NCBI GenBank assembly: GCA_900548385.1
Contig: URKJ01000029.1
Coordinates: 1-58,492 of the forward strand
Direction: 5' to 3'
Source of the DNA: an uncultured bacterium
Lineage (GTDB): Bacteria; Verrucomicrobiota; Lentisphaeria; Victivallales; UBA1829
Length of the DNA: 58,492 nucleotides
The notes below the pieces were generated by a model. It did no database searches. It saw only the letters and a program-made list of their open reading frames with translations, and was not told the DNA's origin. The translations under genes were made by a program, and so were the position numbers. Below, one piece after another: positions 51,084-58,492 of this stretch; position 1 is the stretch's first letter, and each line of letters opens with the position of its first letter.

Positions 51084-52187
51084 ATGTCTTTAGCCGATGA
51101 AATTAATGCAAAATCAAAGGAAATACACTCGGACTCCTACTCAATGTCTTTGGGTGAAATAGCCAATCTTTACAAAGAGGGCGAGTTGATTTTACATCCT
51201 GAGTTCCAAAGAGAATTTCGATGGACAGAAGAGCAGAAATCAAGCTTGATTGAATCTGTTCTTTTAGGAATTCCATTACCTCCGATTTTTGTAGTGCAGG
51301 AAGAAGGTGGTATATGGGATGTTATTGATGGACTTCAGCGCCTATCTACTTTTTTTGAGTTTATGGGAATTTTAAAAAACAAAGATGATCAACTAATACC
51401 AGCCAGTACGCTGAAAAAAACAAAATTTCTTCCGTCTTTGGAAGGTAAAAAATGGGAAGCAAATGATGATATTGAAAATTCATTTACCACTGGACAACGC
51501 ATTGATTTCAAAAGAGTGAAAATTGGCGTTACAATTATAACCAAGGACAGTGATTCAGAAGCAAAATATGAGCTTTTTCAACGGCTAAATACCGGGGGTT
51601 CTTCTTTAACAGATCAAGAAGTCCGAAACTGCCTTTTGCTAATGGTTAACCCGAACTTTTATAATTATATCAAGTCGTTGTCTATGGATGAAAATTTTAT
51701 AGCCACTTCAAATTTAAGTGATCGGCAAATCGAAGAAAAATTCGATATGGAACTTGTTTGTCGATATTTAGCCGGAAAGAATACCCCTGTTAATGATTTC
51801 CGAAATCTTGCTGATATAAATGAGTTTATCAGTAATCGGATGATTGAGTTTGCAAAAGATCAAAATTTTGATTATAAAAAAGAGCAGAAAGACTTTCAAG
51901 ACCTATTTGCCATATTGAACTCATTAGATGTTCATCCATTTGCAAAATATAACAAACAGAAAGATTCCTTTATGGGAATGTTCTTAATATCTACTTATGA
52001 AGTGATTGCAATGGGATTAGGGAAATACATCACGAATTATTCCTCAAATGATTTGCCTGATATTAAGGATAAAATAAAAAAACTTTGGGAGAATCAAGAT
52101 TTTCTAAGTGTTGCTGGCACGGGAAAAAGTGCAAAAACAAGAATGGCTCAATGTGTTGAGATTGGGGAGAGATTATTTAAGAAATGA
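51084..52187 (+). CDS. DUF262-family protein (GmrSD-like ParB/Srx fold)
   Basis: 367 aa. SMSLGEIANLYKEGELILHP, then EFQREFRWTEEQKSSLIESV, then VIDGLQRLST (DGxQR nucleotide-handling motif) identify DUF262. DUF262 proteins include the GmrS part of modification-dependent restriction enzymes and appear in many defence loci. Only the N-terminal DUF262 part and a helical C-terminus are present; no DUF1524 HNH domain was seen. Strongly A+T-rich. Its stop overlaps the next start (ATGA), so the two genes form a unit. Confidence 0.85.
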   Translation: MSLADEINAKSKEIHSDSYSMSLGEIANLYKEGELILHPEFQREFRWTEEQKSSLIESVLLGIPLPPIFVVQEEGGIWDVIDGLQRLSTFFEFMGILKNKDDQLIPASTLKKTKFLPSLEGKKWEANDDIENSFTTGQRIDFKRVKIGVTIITKDSDSEAKYELFQRLNTGGSSLTDQEVRNCLLLMVNPNFYNYIKSLSMDENFIATSNLSDRQIEEKFDMELVCRYLAGKNTPVNDFRNLADINEFISNRMIEFAKDQNFDYKKEQKDFQDLFAILNSLDVHPFAKYNKQKDSFMGMFLISTYEVIAMGLGKYITNYSSNDLPDIKDKIKKLWENQDFLSVAGTGKSAKTRMAQCVEIGERLFKK

Positions 52188-52867
52188 GCCGAAAGTATCA
52201 GACAAAAGAAGCAATAACTGACGCGATAAGTCAAGATTACTCATGGCGAATTATTGAATTATCTGGACTTAAAACGGCAGTACAGCGTGCCAACACTAAG
52301 GCAATCAATACCGAAATTCGAAAAGGTATTCTCTTGCTATATGCACATTGGGAAGGATTTGTAAAATTTTCGAGTATACAATATTTACAATATATCGTAG
52401 ATCAGAAATTCAAGCAAAGCGAACTTACGGATAATTATAGGTGTATTATGTTCCGAAAGGAATTTCGGGAATGTGCCGAATCCTTTCGAATAAAAACACA
52501 TATTTCCACTCTTCATCTTTTGCTTGATTCTCCTGCTGAATACGTTGTGTTTGACCCGAAGTCACAGGTGCCGACAAAATCAAACCTAAACTATTCTCTC
52601 TTTGAGAATATATTGGATACTTTAGCTATTGATAACTCAAAATACAGAACACATGAGAATCAAATTGATGAATCTCTTTTGGCGAAAAGAAATGCGATTG
52701 CCCATGGCGAGCATTTGGACATAACAAAAGAACTTTTCTTGTTATTATATGATGATATTGTGAATCTCATTACAATGTTCAAAAATGATCTCCAAGACCT
52801 ATGTTATACAGAATCATACAAGAAGAAGATAGCGCAATCTCTTAGCAATTATCAGCAGGGAGTATGA
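52184..52867 (+). CDS. HEPN-domain protein (MAE_28990-like), putative RNase toxin
   Basis: 227 aa, helical. The HEPN catalytic motif is LLAKRNAIAHGEHL (RNxxxH) near residue 170; KGILLLYAHWEGFVKF near residue 43 is characteristic of the MAE_28990/MAE_18760 HEPN group. HEPN proteins are typically metal-independent RNases in toxin and abortive-infection systems. Translationally coupled to the DUF262 gene, which suggests a sensor-effector or toxin-antitoxin pair. Confidence 0.8.
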   Translation: MSRKYQTKEAITDAISQDYSWRIIELSGLKTAVQRANTKAINTEIRKGILLLYAHWEGFVKFSSIQYLQYIVDQKFKQSELTDNYRCIMFRKEFRECAESFRIKTHISTLHLLLDSPAEYVVFDPKSQVPTKSNLNYSLFENILDTLAIDNSKYRTHENQIDESLLAKRNAIAHGEHLDITKELFLLLYDDIVNLITMFKNDLQDLCYTESYKKKIAQSLSNYQQGV

Positions 52868-52868
52868 C

Positions 52869-55800
52869 ATGCCTAAAACTATTACAGAGGATAATATTGA
52901 GCAGGGGATTATCCGGCTGCTGACGGAGCCGGAGATAGGGTACTCTCATGTCTGCTGTATGACCGCCGAACCGGAGACGCTTCCGGACGGCAGCGGGCGC
53001 GACAATAAAAAACAGGTCGTGCTTCCGGTGGTTTTACGGCAGGCACTCGGACGGCTGAATCCGGAAATCCCCGCTTCCGTGCTCGACCGCGTCGCAAACG
53101 AACTTGCCGCCAATCAAAGCGCGTTCGATATGAATCCCGTCAACTGCGACTGTTATATGCGGATTCTGAACGGCATCGACGTCGAATTTCCGCAGGACGG
53201 CCGTCAGACCCGCGCAAAAGTCCGGCTGATTGATTTCGCGCCGGGTCATGCGGAACTCAACGATTTCACCGTCGTCAACCAGTTGTGGATTCAAGGTCAG
53301 TATGGCTTCCGCCGCCCTGATCTCATTCTCTATATCAACGGACTTCCCCTCGTTTTCATCGAACTCAAAAACAGCGACATCAAACTCAAGTCCGCCTACG
53401 ACAAAAATCTGACCAACTATCGGCACGACATCCCGAATCTTTTCGCCTTCAATCAGATCTGCGTTCTCTCCAACGCAGTCGAAACCCGGCTCGGTGCTTT
53501 CGCCGCCGATTATGAATATTTCTTTGAGTGGCTCCGCAACTCCGAAGAAGAACAGCCCGACCGCAAATCCATCCGCCGCGACGGAATCAGCGTCGAATAT
53601 CTCGTTCACGGCCTCTTTCAGAAAGCCGAACTGCTCGACTATATCGAAAACTTCATCCTCTTCAGCCGCAACAAGGGTACGGTAACGAAAATCATCGCCA
53701 AGAATCATCAATATCTCGGCGTCAACAATGCCATTGAATCATTTGCCCATCGCGATGCAAAACAAGGCAAGCTCGGTGTTTTCTGGCATACGCAAGGCAG
53801 CGGCAAAAGCTATTCCATGGTGATGTTCGCCCGCAAGCTCAACCGCAAGTTCACCGGCAATTTCACCTTCCTTGTCGTTACCGACCGCGACGACCTTGAC
53901 GGTCAGATCGTCAAGAATTTCACCCGCTGCGGCATGATTGGTCCCAAAGAGGAATGCCAGCCCAAAAACAGCGAACAGCTTCGTTCTTTTTTAGGACTGA
54001 ACAAAAGTTTTATTTTTACTCTGATTCAGAAATTCCGATACGACAAAGGCAAAAAATATCCCGTTCTCTCCACCCGCAGCGACATCATCGTCATGGTCGA
54101 TGAAGCCCACCGCACCCAGTACAAAGACCTTGCCGGCAATATGCGAGCAGGGCTACCTAATGCGAATTTCATCGCCTTTACCGGAACACCGCTGCTGGGG
54201 GCCAAGAAGCTGACTAATCAGTGGTTCGGGAATTACGTTTCGGAGTACAACTTTGCCCAAAGCATTGAGGACGGCGCGACCGTACCGCTCTTTTACAGCA
54301 ACCGCACACCCAAAGTCGGGTTGACCAATGATTTCCTGGACAGCGATTTTGCCGAAATCGTAGAGCATGACAATCTGAACGACGACGAAATCCGCCGTCT
54401 GGAAACCGTCTATGCCAAAGAGTTGGAAGTACTCAAACGCGATGACCGTCTCGACAAGATCGCGAAACATATCGTCCACCACTTTCCCCGTCGCGGCTAT
54501 CTGGGCAAAGGCTTGGTCGTCTCCATTGACAAGTACACCGCGGTAAAACTTTACGGCAAAGTCAAACATTACTGGGCCGAGGAGATTAAACTGCTGAATC
54601 AGCAGATCACGCAGGAACACGACGACGAAAAACGCGCCGAACTCAAAAAGATTGTCGATTATATGCGGCGTGTAGAATTGGCGGTGGTGATTTCCGAAGA
54701 TGCCGAAGAAGAGAAGCGTTTCAATTCCAAAGACATCGACATCAAACCGATCCGCGACAGAATCAATCAGGTTGACGAGAACGGCTTTGATATTGAGGAT
54801 AATTTCAAAGACCCGGCGCATCCGTTGAGCTTGGTTTTTGTCTGTTCTATGTGGCTGACCGGATTTGACGTGCCGTGCCTCTCCACGCTCTATCTTGACA
54901 AGCCGATGAAAGGGCATACCCTGATGCAGGCCATTGCCCGCGCCAACCGCGTATTTCCCGGCAAGACCAGCGGCATGATCGTGGATTATGTCAATATCTT
55001 CAAATACATGAAAAAGGCACTTGGACAATACGCAACTTCGGATTCGCCGGAAATGCCGGTCAAAGAGATCGACAGTCTGGTGAAAACGCTGAACGATACC
55101 ATCGCCGAAACCGATCAGTTCTGCCTTAGCCGCGAAATCGACTTTCGGACCGTTCTGAATAACGGCATGGTATTTCGCAAACTGGATGCTTTCACGGAAT
55201 TTGAAAATATTCTGCTCGGAAACGATGAAGACAAGGAGCGCTTCTATCTTCTGTCCACCCTGATGGAAAACCTCTACGAGGCATCGAAACCGGAAATTTT
55301 CCAGATGGACTGGGAAAATGAATTGTATTCGCCAATCATTTATCTGCGCGACATGATGCGCGGCACCGTGCGCGATGAGAAGCTAGAAAAGGCAAAAGAC
55401 AAAATCAACGAATTGCTGGACCAAAGCATCGTCGCTTCCGAACAGCGCAACGGCAAGGATTTTGTTATTTCGCAGGGCAAGGTGATTGATCTTTCCAAAC
55501 TCGATATTGACAAGTTGAAAAAAGGGTTGAAGGAAGCCAAATACAAGAATATTGCCATTGCCGATTTGCGGGCATTCATTGAGGCAAAATTGGAAGAACT
55601 GTTAAGTAAAAACGTAACTCGACTGAAATTCAGCGAGCATTACAAGGCCATTATTGACAATTACAATGCGGGGAGCCTGACCGTAGAGGCCACTTATGAA
55701 GCGTTGGTAAAATTTGTGGAACAGATGAGCGATGAAGACCAGCGCGGTCATCGGGAAGGCCTGACCGATGAAGAACTGGAATTGTATGACTTGCTCTGTG

Positions 55801-56072
55801 ACGGGAAACCGTTGACCAAGGCCGAGGAGAAAAAAGTCAAACTTGCCGCAGAGGAGCTTTATCAAGCCCTCCAGCAGCAAAAGGATTCCCTGATGGTTGT
55901 CGAATGGTTTAAAGATCCACAACCTCAAAGCAAAATTTATGACTTTATCAGCGTAGAATTGAACCGCACGTTGCCTGACTGTTATGGGCGCGAACTTTTC
56001 AATTCAAAAGTAAATCTGATTTTCAATCATATCTTGGATCAGGCTAGAACCGGAGTCTCTTGGTCAGCGTAA
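52869..56072 (+). CDS. hsdR: Type I restriction endonuclease subunit HsdR
   Basis: 1067 aa. N-terminal nuclease: FRRPDLILYING followed by VFIELKN (PD and ExK near residues 149-166). Translocase motifs: HTQGSGKSYSM (about 306-316) and MVDEAHRTQY (about 408), with FTGTPL and the later motif LMQAIARANRV. Pumps DNA and cuts at collision points. Starts one base after the HEPN gene, so it is in the same operon; its base composition returns to that of hsdM. Confidence 0.93.
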   Translation: MPKTITEDNIEQGIIRLLTEPEIGYSHVCCMTAEPETLPDGSGRDNKKQVVLPVVLRQALGRLNPEIPASVLDRVANELAANQSAFDMNPVNCDCYMRILNGIDVEFPQDGRQTRAKVRLIDFAPGHAELNDFTVVNQLWIQGQYGFRRPDLILYINGLPLVFIELKNSDIKLKSAYDKNLTNYRHDIPNLFAFNQICVLSNAVETRLGAFAADYEYFFEWLRNSEEEQPDRKSIRRDGISVEYLVHGLFQKAELLDYIENFILFSRNKGTVTKIIAKNHQYLGVNNAIESFAHRDAKQGKLGVFWHTQGSGKSYSMVMFARKLNRKFTGNFTFLVVTDRDDLDGQIVKNFTRCGMIGPKEECQPKNSEQLRSFLGLNKSFIFTLIQKFRYDKGKKYPVLSTRSDIIVMVDEAHRTQYKDLAGNMRAGLPNANFIAFTGTPLLGAKKLTNQWFGNYVSEYNFAQSIEDGATVPLFYSNRTPKVGLTNDFLDSDFAEIVEHDNLNDDEIRRLETVYAKELEVLKRDDRLDKIAKHIVHHFPRRGYLGKGLVVSIDKYTAVKLYGKVKHYWAEEIKLLNQQITQEHDDEKRAELKKIVDYMRRVELAVVISEDAEEEKRFNSKDIDIKPIRDRINQVDENGFDIEDNFKDPAHPLSLVFVCSMWLTGFDVPCLSTLYLDKPMKGHTLMQAIARANRVFPGKTSGMIVDYVNIFKYMKKALGQYATSDSPEMPVKEIDSLVKTLNDTIAETDQFCLSREIDFRTVLNNGMVFRKLDAFTEFENILLGNDEDKERFYLLSTLMENLYEASKPEIFQMDWENELYSPIIYLRDMMRGTVRDEKLEKAKDKINELLDQSIVASEQRNGKDFVISQGKVIDLSKLDIDKLKKGLKEAKYKNIAIADLRAFIEAKLEELLSKNVTRLKFSEHYKAIIDNYNAGSLTVEATYEALVKFVEQMSDEDQRGHREGLTDEELELYDLLCDGKPLTKAEEKKVKLAAEELYQALQQQKDSLMVVEWFKDPQPQSKIYDFISVELNRTLPDCYGRELFNSKVNLIFNHILDQARTGVSWSA

Positions 56073-56102
56073 CACAAACTCAAAAATATCGAGAGGTAAA
56101 AT

Positions 56103-57122
56103 ATGTCACTTTGGATGATTCGGGCGGGACAGCATGGAGAGTATGAACAGAAGTTCATCAATGACAAGTGTTTCTACATTACGTGGAACGGGTTGGACTG
56201 TAATCTGGCTCAGTTTGCAACTCGCGATGATCTGAAAGAGATGTTGAAAGAAAAAAATCCGGACGAAAAGAGCAATACCATCCGGAATTGGAGTTCTCAA
56301 CTCTGGATTGCTTCGCATGAGATCAAAAAAGACGACTGGATCGTTCTGCCGTTGAAAAGCCAATCCGTAATCTACATCGGCGAGGTTACACTGGAATATC
56401 AATTCGATCAGACCGCGCAGAATCCGTATTATCACAAAATCTCGGTAAAGTGGATCGGCGAAAACATTCCACGTCAGAATTTTTCTCAGGATTTGCTCTA
56501 TTCTTTCGGAGCTTTCCTGACCATTTGCCGGATTTCCAGAAACGATGCCGAAGAACGTTTGAAGAATATGAAGGCACACCATTGGGGTGTCAACAGCGAC
56601 GGGTATGTGACACAGGATATTTCCTCGGATGAAACAACGGAAGGTCTCCTGAATGTCGAGGAATTTGCTCAAGACCAGATTATCCGGCTGATTGGCTCAA
56701 AATTCAAAGGGCATGAACTTGCCCGACTGGTTAATGGAATTTTGATGGCGCAGGGATATCATACTTTTATGAGTCCTCCGGGACCGGACGGCGGGGTGGA
56801 TATTCTTGCCGGAAGCGGTTCGCTTGGATTTGGGGAGCCTCGTTTATGTGTTCAGGTGAAATCGCAGGATACACCCGTTGAATCAAAAGAAGTCAAAGCA
56901 CTGAAAGGCGCCATGCAGGATTCACAGGCAACGCAAGGTCTGTTTGTCGCTTGGGGAGGCTATAAAAATTCCATCAAGGAGCAGAGTTCATTTTTCAGCG
57001 TTCGACTTTGGGGAAAGAATGAATTGCTTGCCGCATTGTTTCAGACCTATGAAAAACTCGATCCGGAGTTGAAGGCCGACCTGCCGCTCAAACAGATTTG
57101 GACGGTAACTGATGAAGAATAA
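56103..57122 (+). CDS. mrr: Mrr-like restriction endonuclease
   Basis: 339 aa. The N-terminal 180 residues (SLWMIRAGQHGEYEQKFIND) form an accessory domain with a WIVLPLKSQSVIYIGEV strand pattern. C-terminal Mrr catalytic domain: LVNGILMAQGYHTFMSPPGP, DGGVDILAG, then CVQVKSQ (the D and QxK active-site residues). Mrr enzymes usually cut methylated DNA. Linked to the type I system by proximity; a weak ribosome binding site (GAGAGGTAAAAT) precedes ATG 56103. Confidence 0.88.
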   Translation: MSLWMIRAGQHGEYEQKFINDKCFYITWNGLDCNLAQFATRDDLKEMLKEKNPDEKSNTIRNWSSQLWIASHEIKKDDWIVLPLKSQSVIYIGEVTLEYQFDQTAQNPYYHKISVKWIGENIPRQNFSQDLLYSFGAFLTICRISRNDAEERLKNMKAHHWGVNSDGYVTQDISSDETTEGLLNVEEFAQDQIIRLIGSKFKGHELARLVNGILMAQGYHTFMSPPGPDGGVDILAGSGSLGFGEPRLCVQVKSQDTPVESKEVKALKGAMQDSQATQGLFVAWGGYKNSIKEQSSFFSVRLWGKNELLAALFQTYEKLDPELKADLPLKQIWTVTDEE

Positions 57123-57199
57123 ATCCCTGAATCCGGCAGAGAAAAGCCGATGGCTTATGCCGCATAGAATTGCGTTTATCTCTTGAGGAGACAACTAGT

Positions 57200-58300
57200 A
57201 TGAACACATTTCTTCACTTCCTGCCGAACCTGAAAAATATTCCCTTGATTACGACATGGGAACTCGGCGAACTTGCCGAAATGAAGGGGCATCAGGAACT
57301 TTATACAAAACAGTCTCCGCAGCGGTTGAAGCGCATGTGCGAGTTTTCCATGATCGAGAGCGCGGTTTCGTCCAATCGGATTGAAGGTGTTTCCATTGAC
57401 GAAAAACGGGTCGGTACGGTTCTTTTCGGTAACACAAATTTGCATGACCGCAATGAAGAGGAGGTCCGCGGCTATCGAAACGCGCTGGATCTAATCCATT
57501 CTCAATTTAACAAACTTCCATTGACTGCGGAAACGATTCGCCGCTTTCATGCGCTTTCGCGTCCGGGAATCTGGGATGCCGGAAAATTCAAAGAGAAATC
57601 CGGCGACATCATTGAAACATATCCGGACGGTTCTTCGCGGATTCGTTTTAAGACCGTGGAACCAGAAAATGTCGAAAAATATTTGAACTGCGCCATCGAA
57701 AAATATAACGAAACGCTCCGGGGCAACCGGATTTCACCGTTGATCGCGCTCGCGGCATTCAATTTGGATCTTCTGTGCATCCATCCGTTCCGCGACGGCA
57801 ACGGACGTGTTTCCCGGCTGCTTCTCCTGTTTATGCTCTATCAACTCGGCTATGAAGCCGGACGCTACATCAGCATTGAGAAAATGATCGAAAGTACCAA
57901 GACGCAATATTACGAAACGCTTGAACTATCGTCAAAGAACTGGCACGAGGGCAGGCATGATGCGTGGCCGTACATCAACTATCTTTTGTATGTTTTCAAA
58001 AATATCTACAAAGAATTTGAAAGCCGTTTTGAAGGGACCAAAGCTCCGCGCGGCGAAAAGACCGCAATCATTATTCGTGCGTTGAACGAATTCACCGGAG
58101 TTTTTTCCTTGAAAGAATTGGAACAGCGCTGTCCCGGAGTCAGTCGGGATATGATCCAGACAGTGATGAAACAGAACATCCAATATCTAAAATGTTCCGG
58201 ACACGGCGCTGGGAGCCGCTGGCAAAAAGTAGAGGTAATACCCCTTAATAACGGTAATAATAGCGGTAGTGAAGAGGTCCGTAACCCCCGTTTCTCATGA
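57200..58300 (+). CDS. fic: Fic-family AMP transferase-like protein
   Basis: 366 aa. Fic motif HPFRDGNGR starts at residue 195 with all key residues. An N-terminal inhibitory-helix motif, SSNRIEG (near residue 50), indicates a self-inhibited class II Fic protein. A C-terminal winged helix (FSLKELEQRCPGVSRDMIQT) would bind DNA for regulation. AGGAG 9-13 bases upstream supports ATG 57200. Such Fic-wHTH proteins are common at the ends of type I R-M loci. Confidence 0.9.
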   Translation: MNTFLHFLPNLKNIPLITTWELGELAEMKGHQELYTKQSPQRLKRMCEFSMIESAVSSNRIEGVSIDEKRVGTVLFGNTNLHDRNEEEVRGYRNALDLIHSQFNKLPLTAETIRRFHALSRPGIWDAGKFKEKSGDIIETYPDGSSRIRFKTVEPENVEKYLNCAIEKYNETLRGNRISPLIALAAFNLDLLCIHPFRDGNGRVSRLLLLFMLYQLGYEAGRYISIEKMIESTKTQYYETLELSSKNWHEGRHDAWPYINYLLYVFKNIYKEFESRFEGTKAPRGEKTAIIIRALNEFTGVFSLKELEQRCPGVSRDMIQTVMKQNIQYLKCSGHGAGSRWQKVEVIPLNNGNNSGSEEVRNPRFS

Positions 58301-58421
58301 ATGACAGAAGACTATCGGAGAACATTCCCTCTTTCATCGTTCCGCATCCTTATGCAAAGTTTCTCAATACTACCTGAACGCAAAAATGGCAGAAAACAGC
58401 AGACAAAATCACGTTTTTTAG

Positions 58422-58492
58422 GGTAGCAGAATAACGATCATTGCAATCCTCGTAGCGACTCTTTTGCCATCGCTGAATCAGGTGCGGCAAAA
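58422..58492 (+). pseudogene. Pseudopilin-like N-terminal remnant at window edge
   Basis: One frame reads TIIAILVATLLPSLNQVRQK, the hydrophobic helix of prepilin-type (type II secretion/DUF1559-like) proteins. The upstream TLIEL processing site is missing and a TAG precedes it, so it looks like a broken gene that may continue past the window. The 120 bases before it (58301-58421) show no gene. Confidence 0.4.

Overview
The window is accessory DNA from a bacterium with moderately GC-rich coding regions, strong AGGAGG-type ribosome binding sites and many ATGA stop/start overlaps. A broken pseudopilin-like N-terminus at the extreme right edge, a gene type that is greatly expanded in Lentisphaerota and relatives, hints at the Lentisphaerota/PVC group. 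That placement is a low-confidence inference.

Region 1 (472-34312) is a nearly complete Mu-like transposable prophage of the siphovirus kind. Its ends can be read directly: imperfect 27-bp terminal inverted repeats, an array of GCAAAC-type sites at the right end, and a flanking 5-bp duplication GCTGA. It lies inside a minus-strand gene resembling an AbiEi/DUF6577 antitoxin. The C-terminal half is at 106-471 and the N-terminal half at 34318-34608. Joining the halves over one copy of the duplication restores the reading frame, except for one TAG codon already present in the host half.

Inside the prophage, an early cluster runs leftward from a control region at about 9.9-10.0 kb: two Xre-type regulators, many small proteins, Gam, a MuA-like DDE transposase, a MuB-like ATPase and a GemA-like protein. 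It ends in a separate cargo pair, a 56-aa protein coupled to an ABC ATPase-GNAT fusion. Rightward from the control region come a repressor-like HTH/coiled-coil protein, a four-helix-bundle protein, a metallopeptidase and a rearranged ribbon-helix-helix locus. After a structured leader follows the late operon: small and large terminase, portal, MuF with a C-terminal zincin-like domain, virion morphogenesis protein, protease/scaffold, capsid, connector proteins, tail tube, frameshifted tail chaperones, tape measure and tail fibres. I recognise no endolysin.

Region 2 (34.6-40.6 kb) is a leftward type III restriction-modification operon (res, mod and an unknown membrane/coiled-coil protein) headed by a small excisionase-like HTH gene. 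Region 3 (40.6-46.8 kb) is a decaying mobile module: a MobF relaxase with two frameshifts, a hypothetical protein and a tyrosine recombinase with two frameshifts. Region 4 (46.8-58.3 kb) is a rightward type I restriction-modification operon, headed by a second copy of the same HTH gene family: hsdM, rhuM-like, hsdS, DUF262, HEPN, hsdR, an Mrr-like endonuclease and a Fic protein. The host part is thus a defence island around a dead conjugative or integrative module, and the prophage has landed in one of its genes.

The most unusual structures are the 34-bp perfect palindrome and related repeats inside the transposase gene, a dispersed 9-bp-phased GGAC repeat at seven prophage loci, the ABC-GNAT cargo pair, the MuF zincin domain with a broken candidate immunity gene, and the shared regulator heading both restriction-modification operons.
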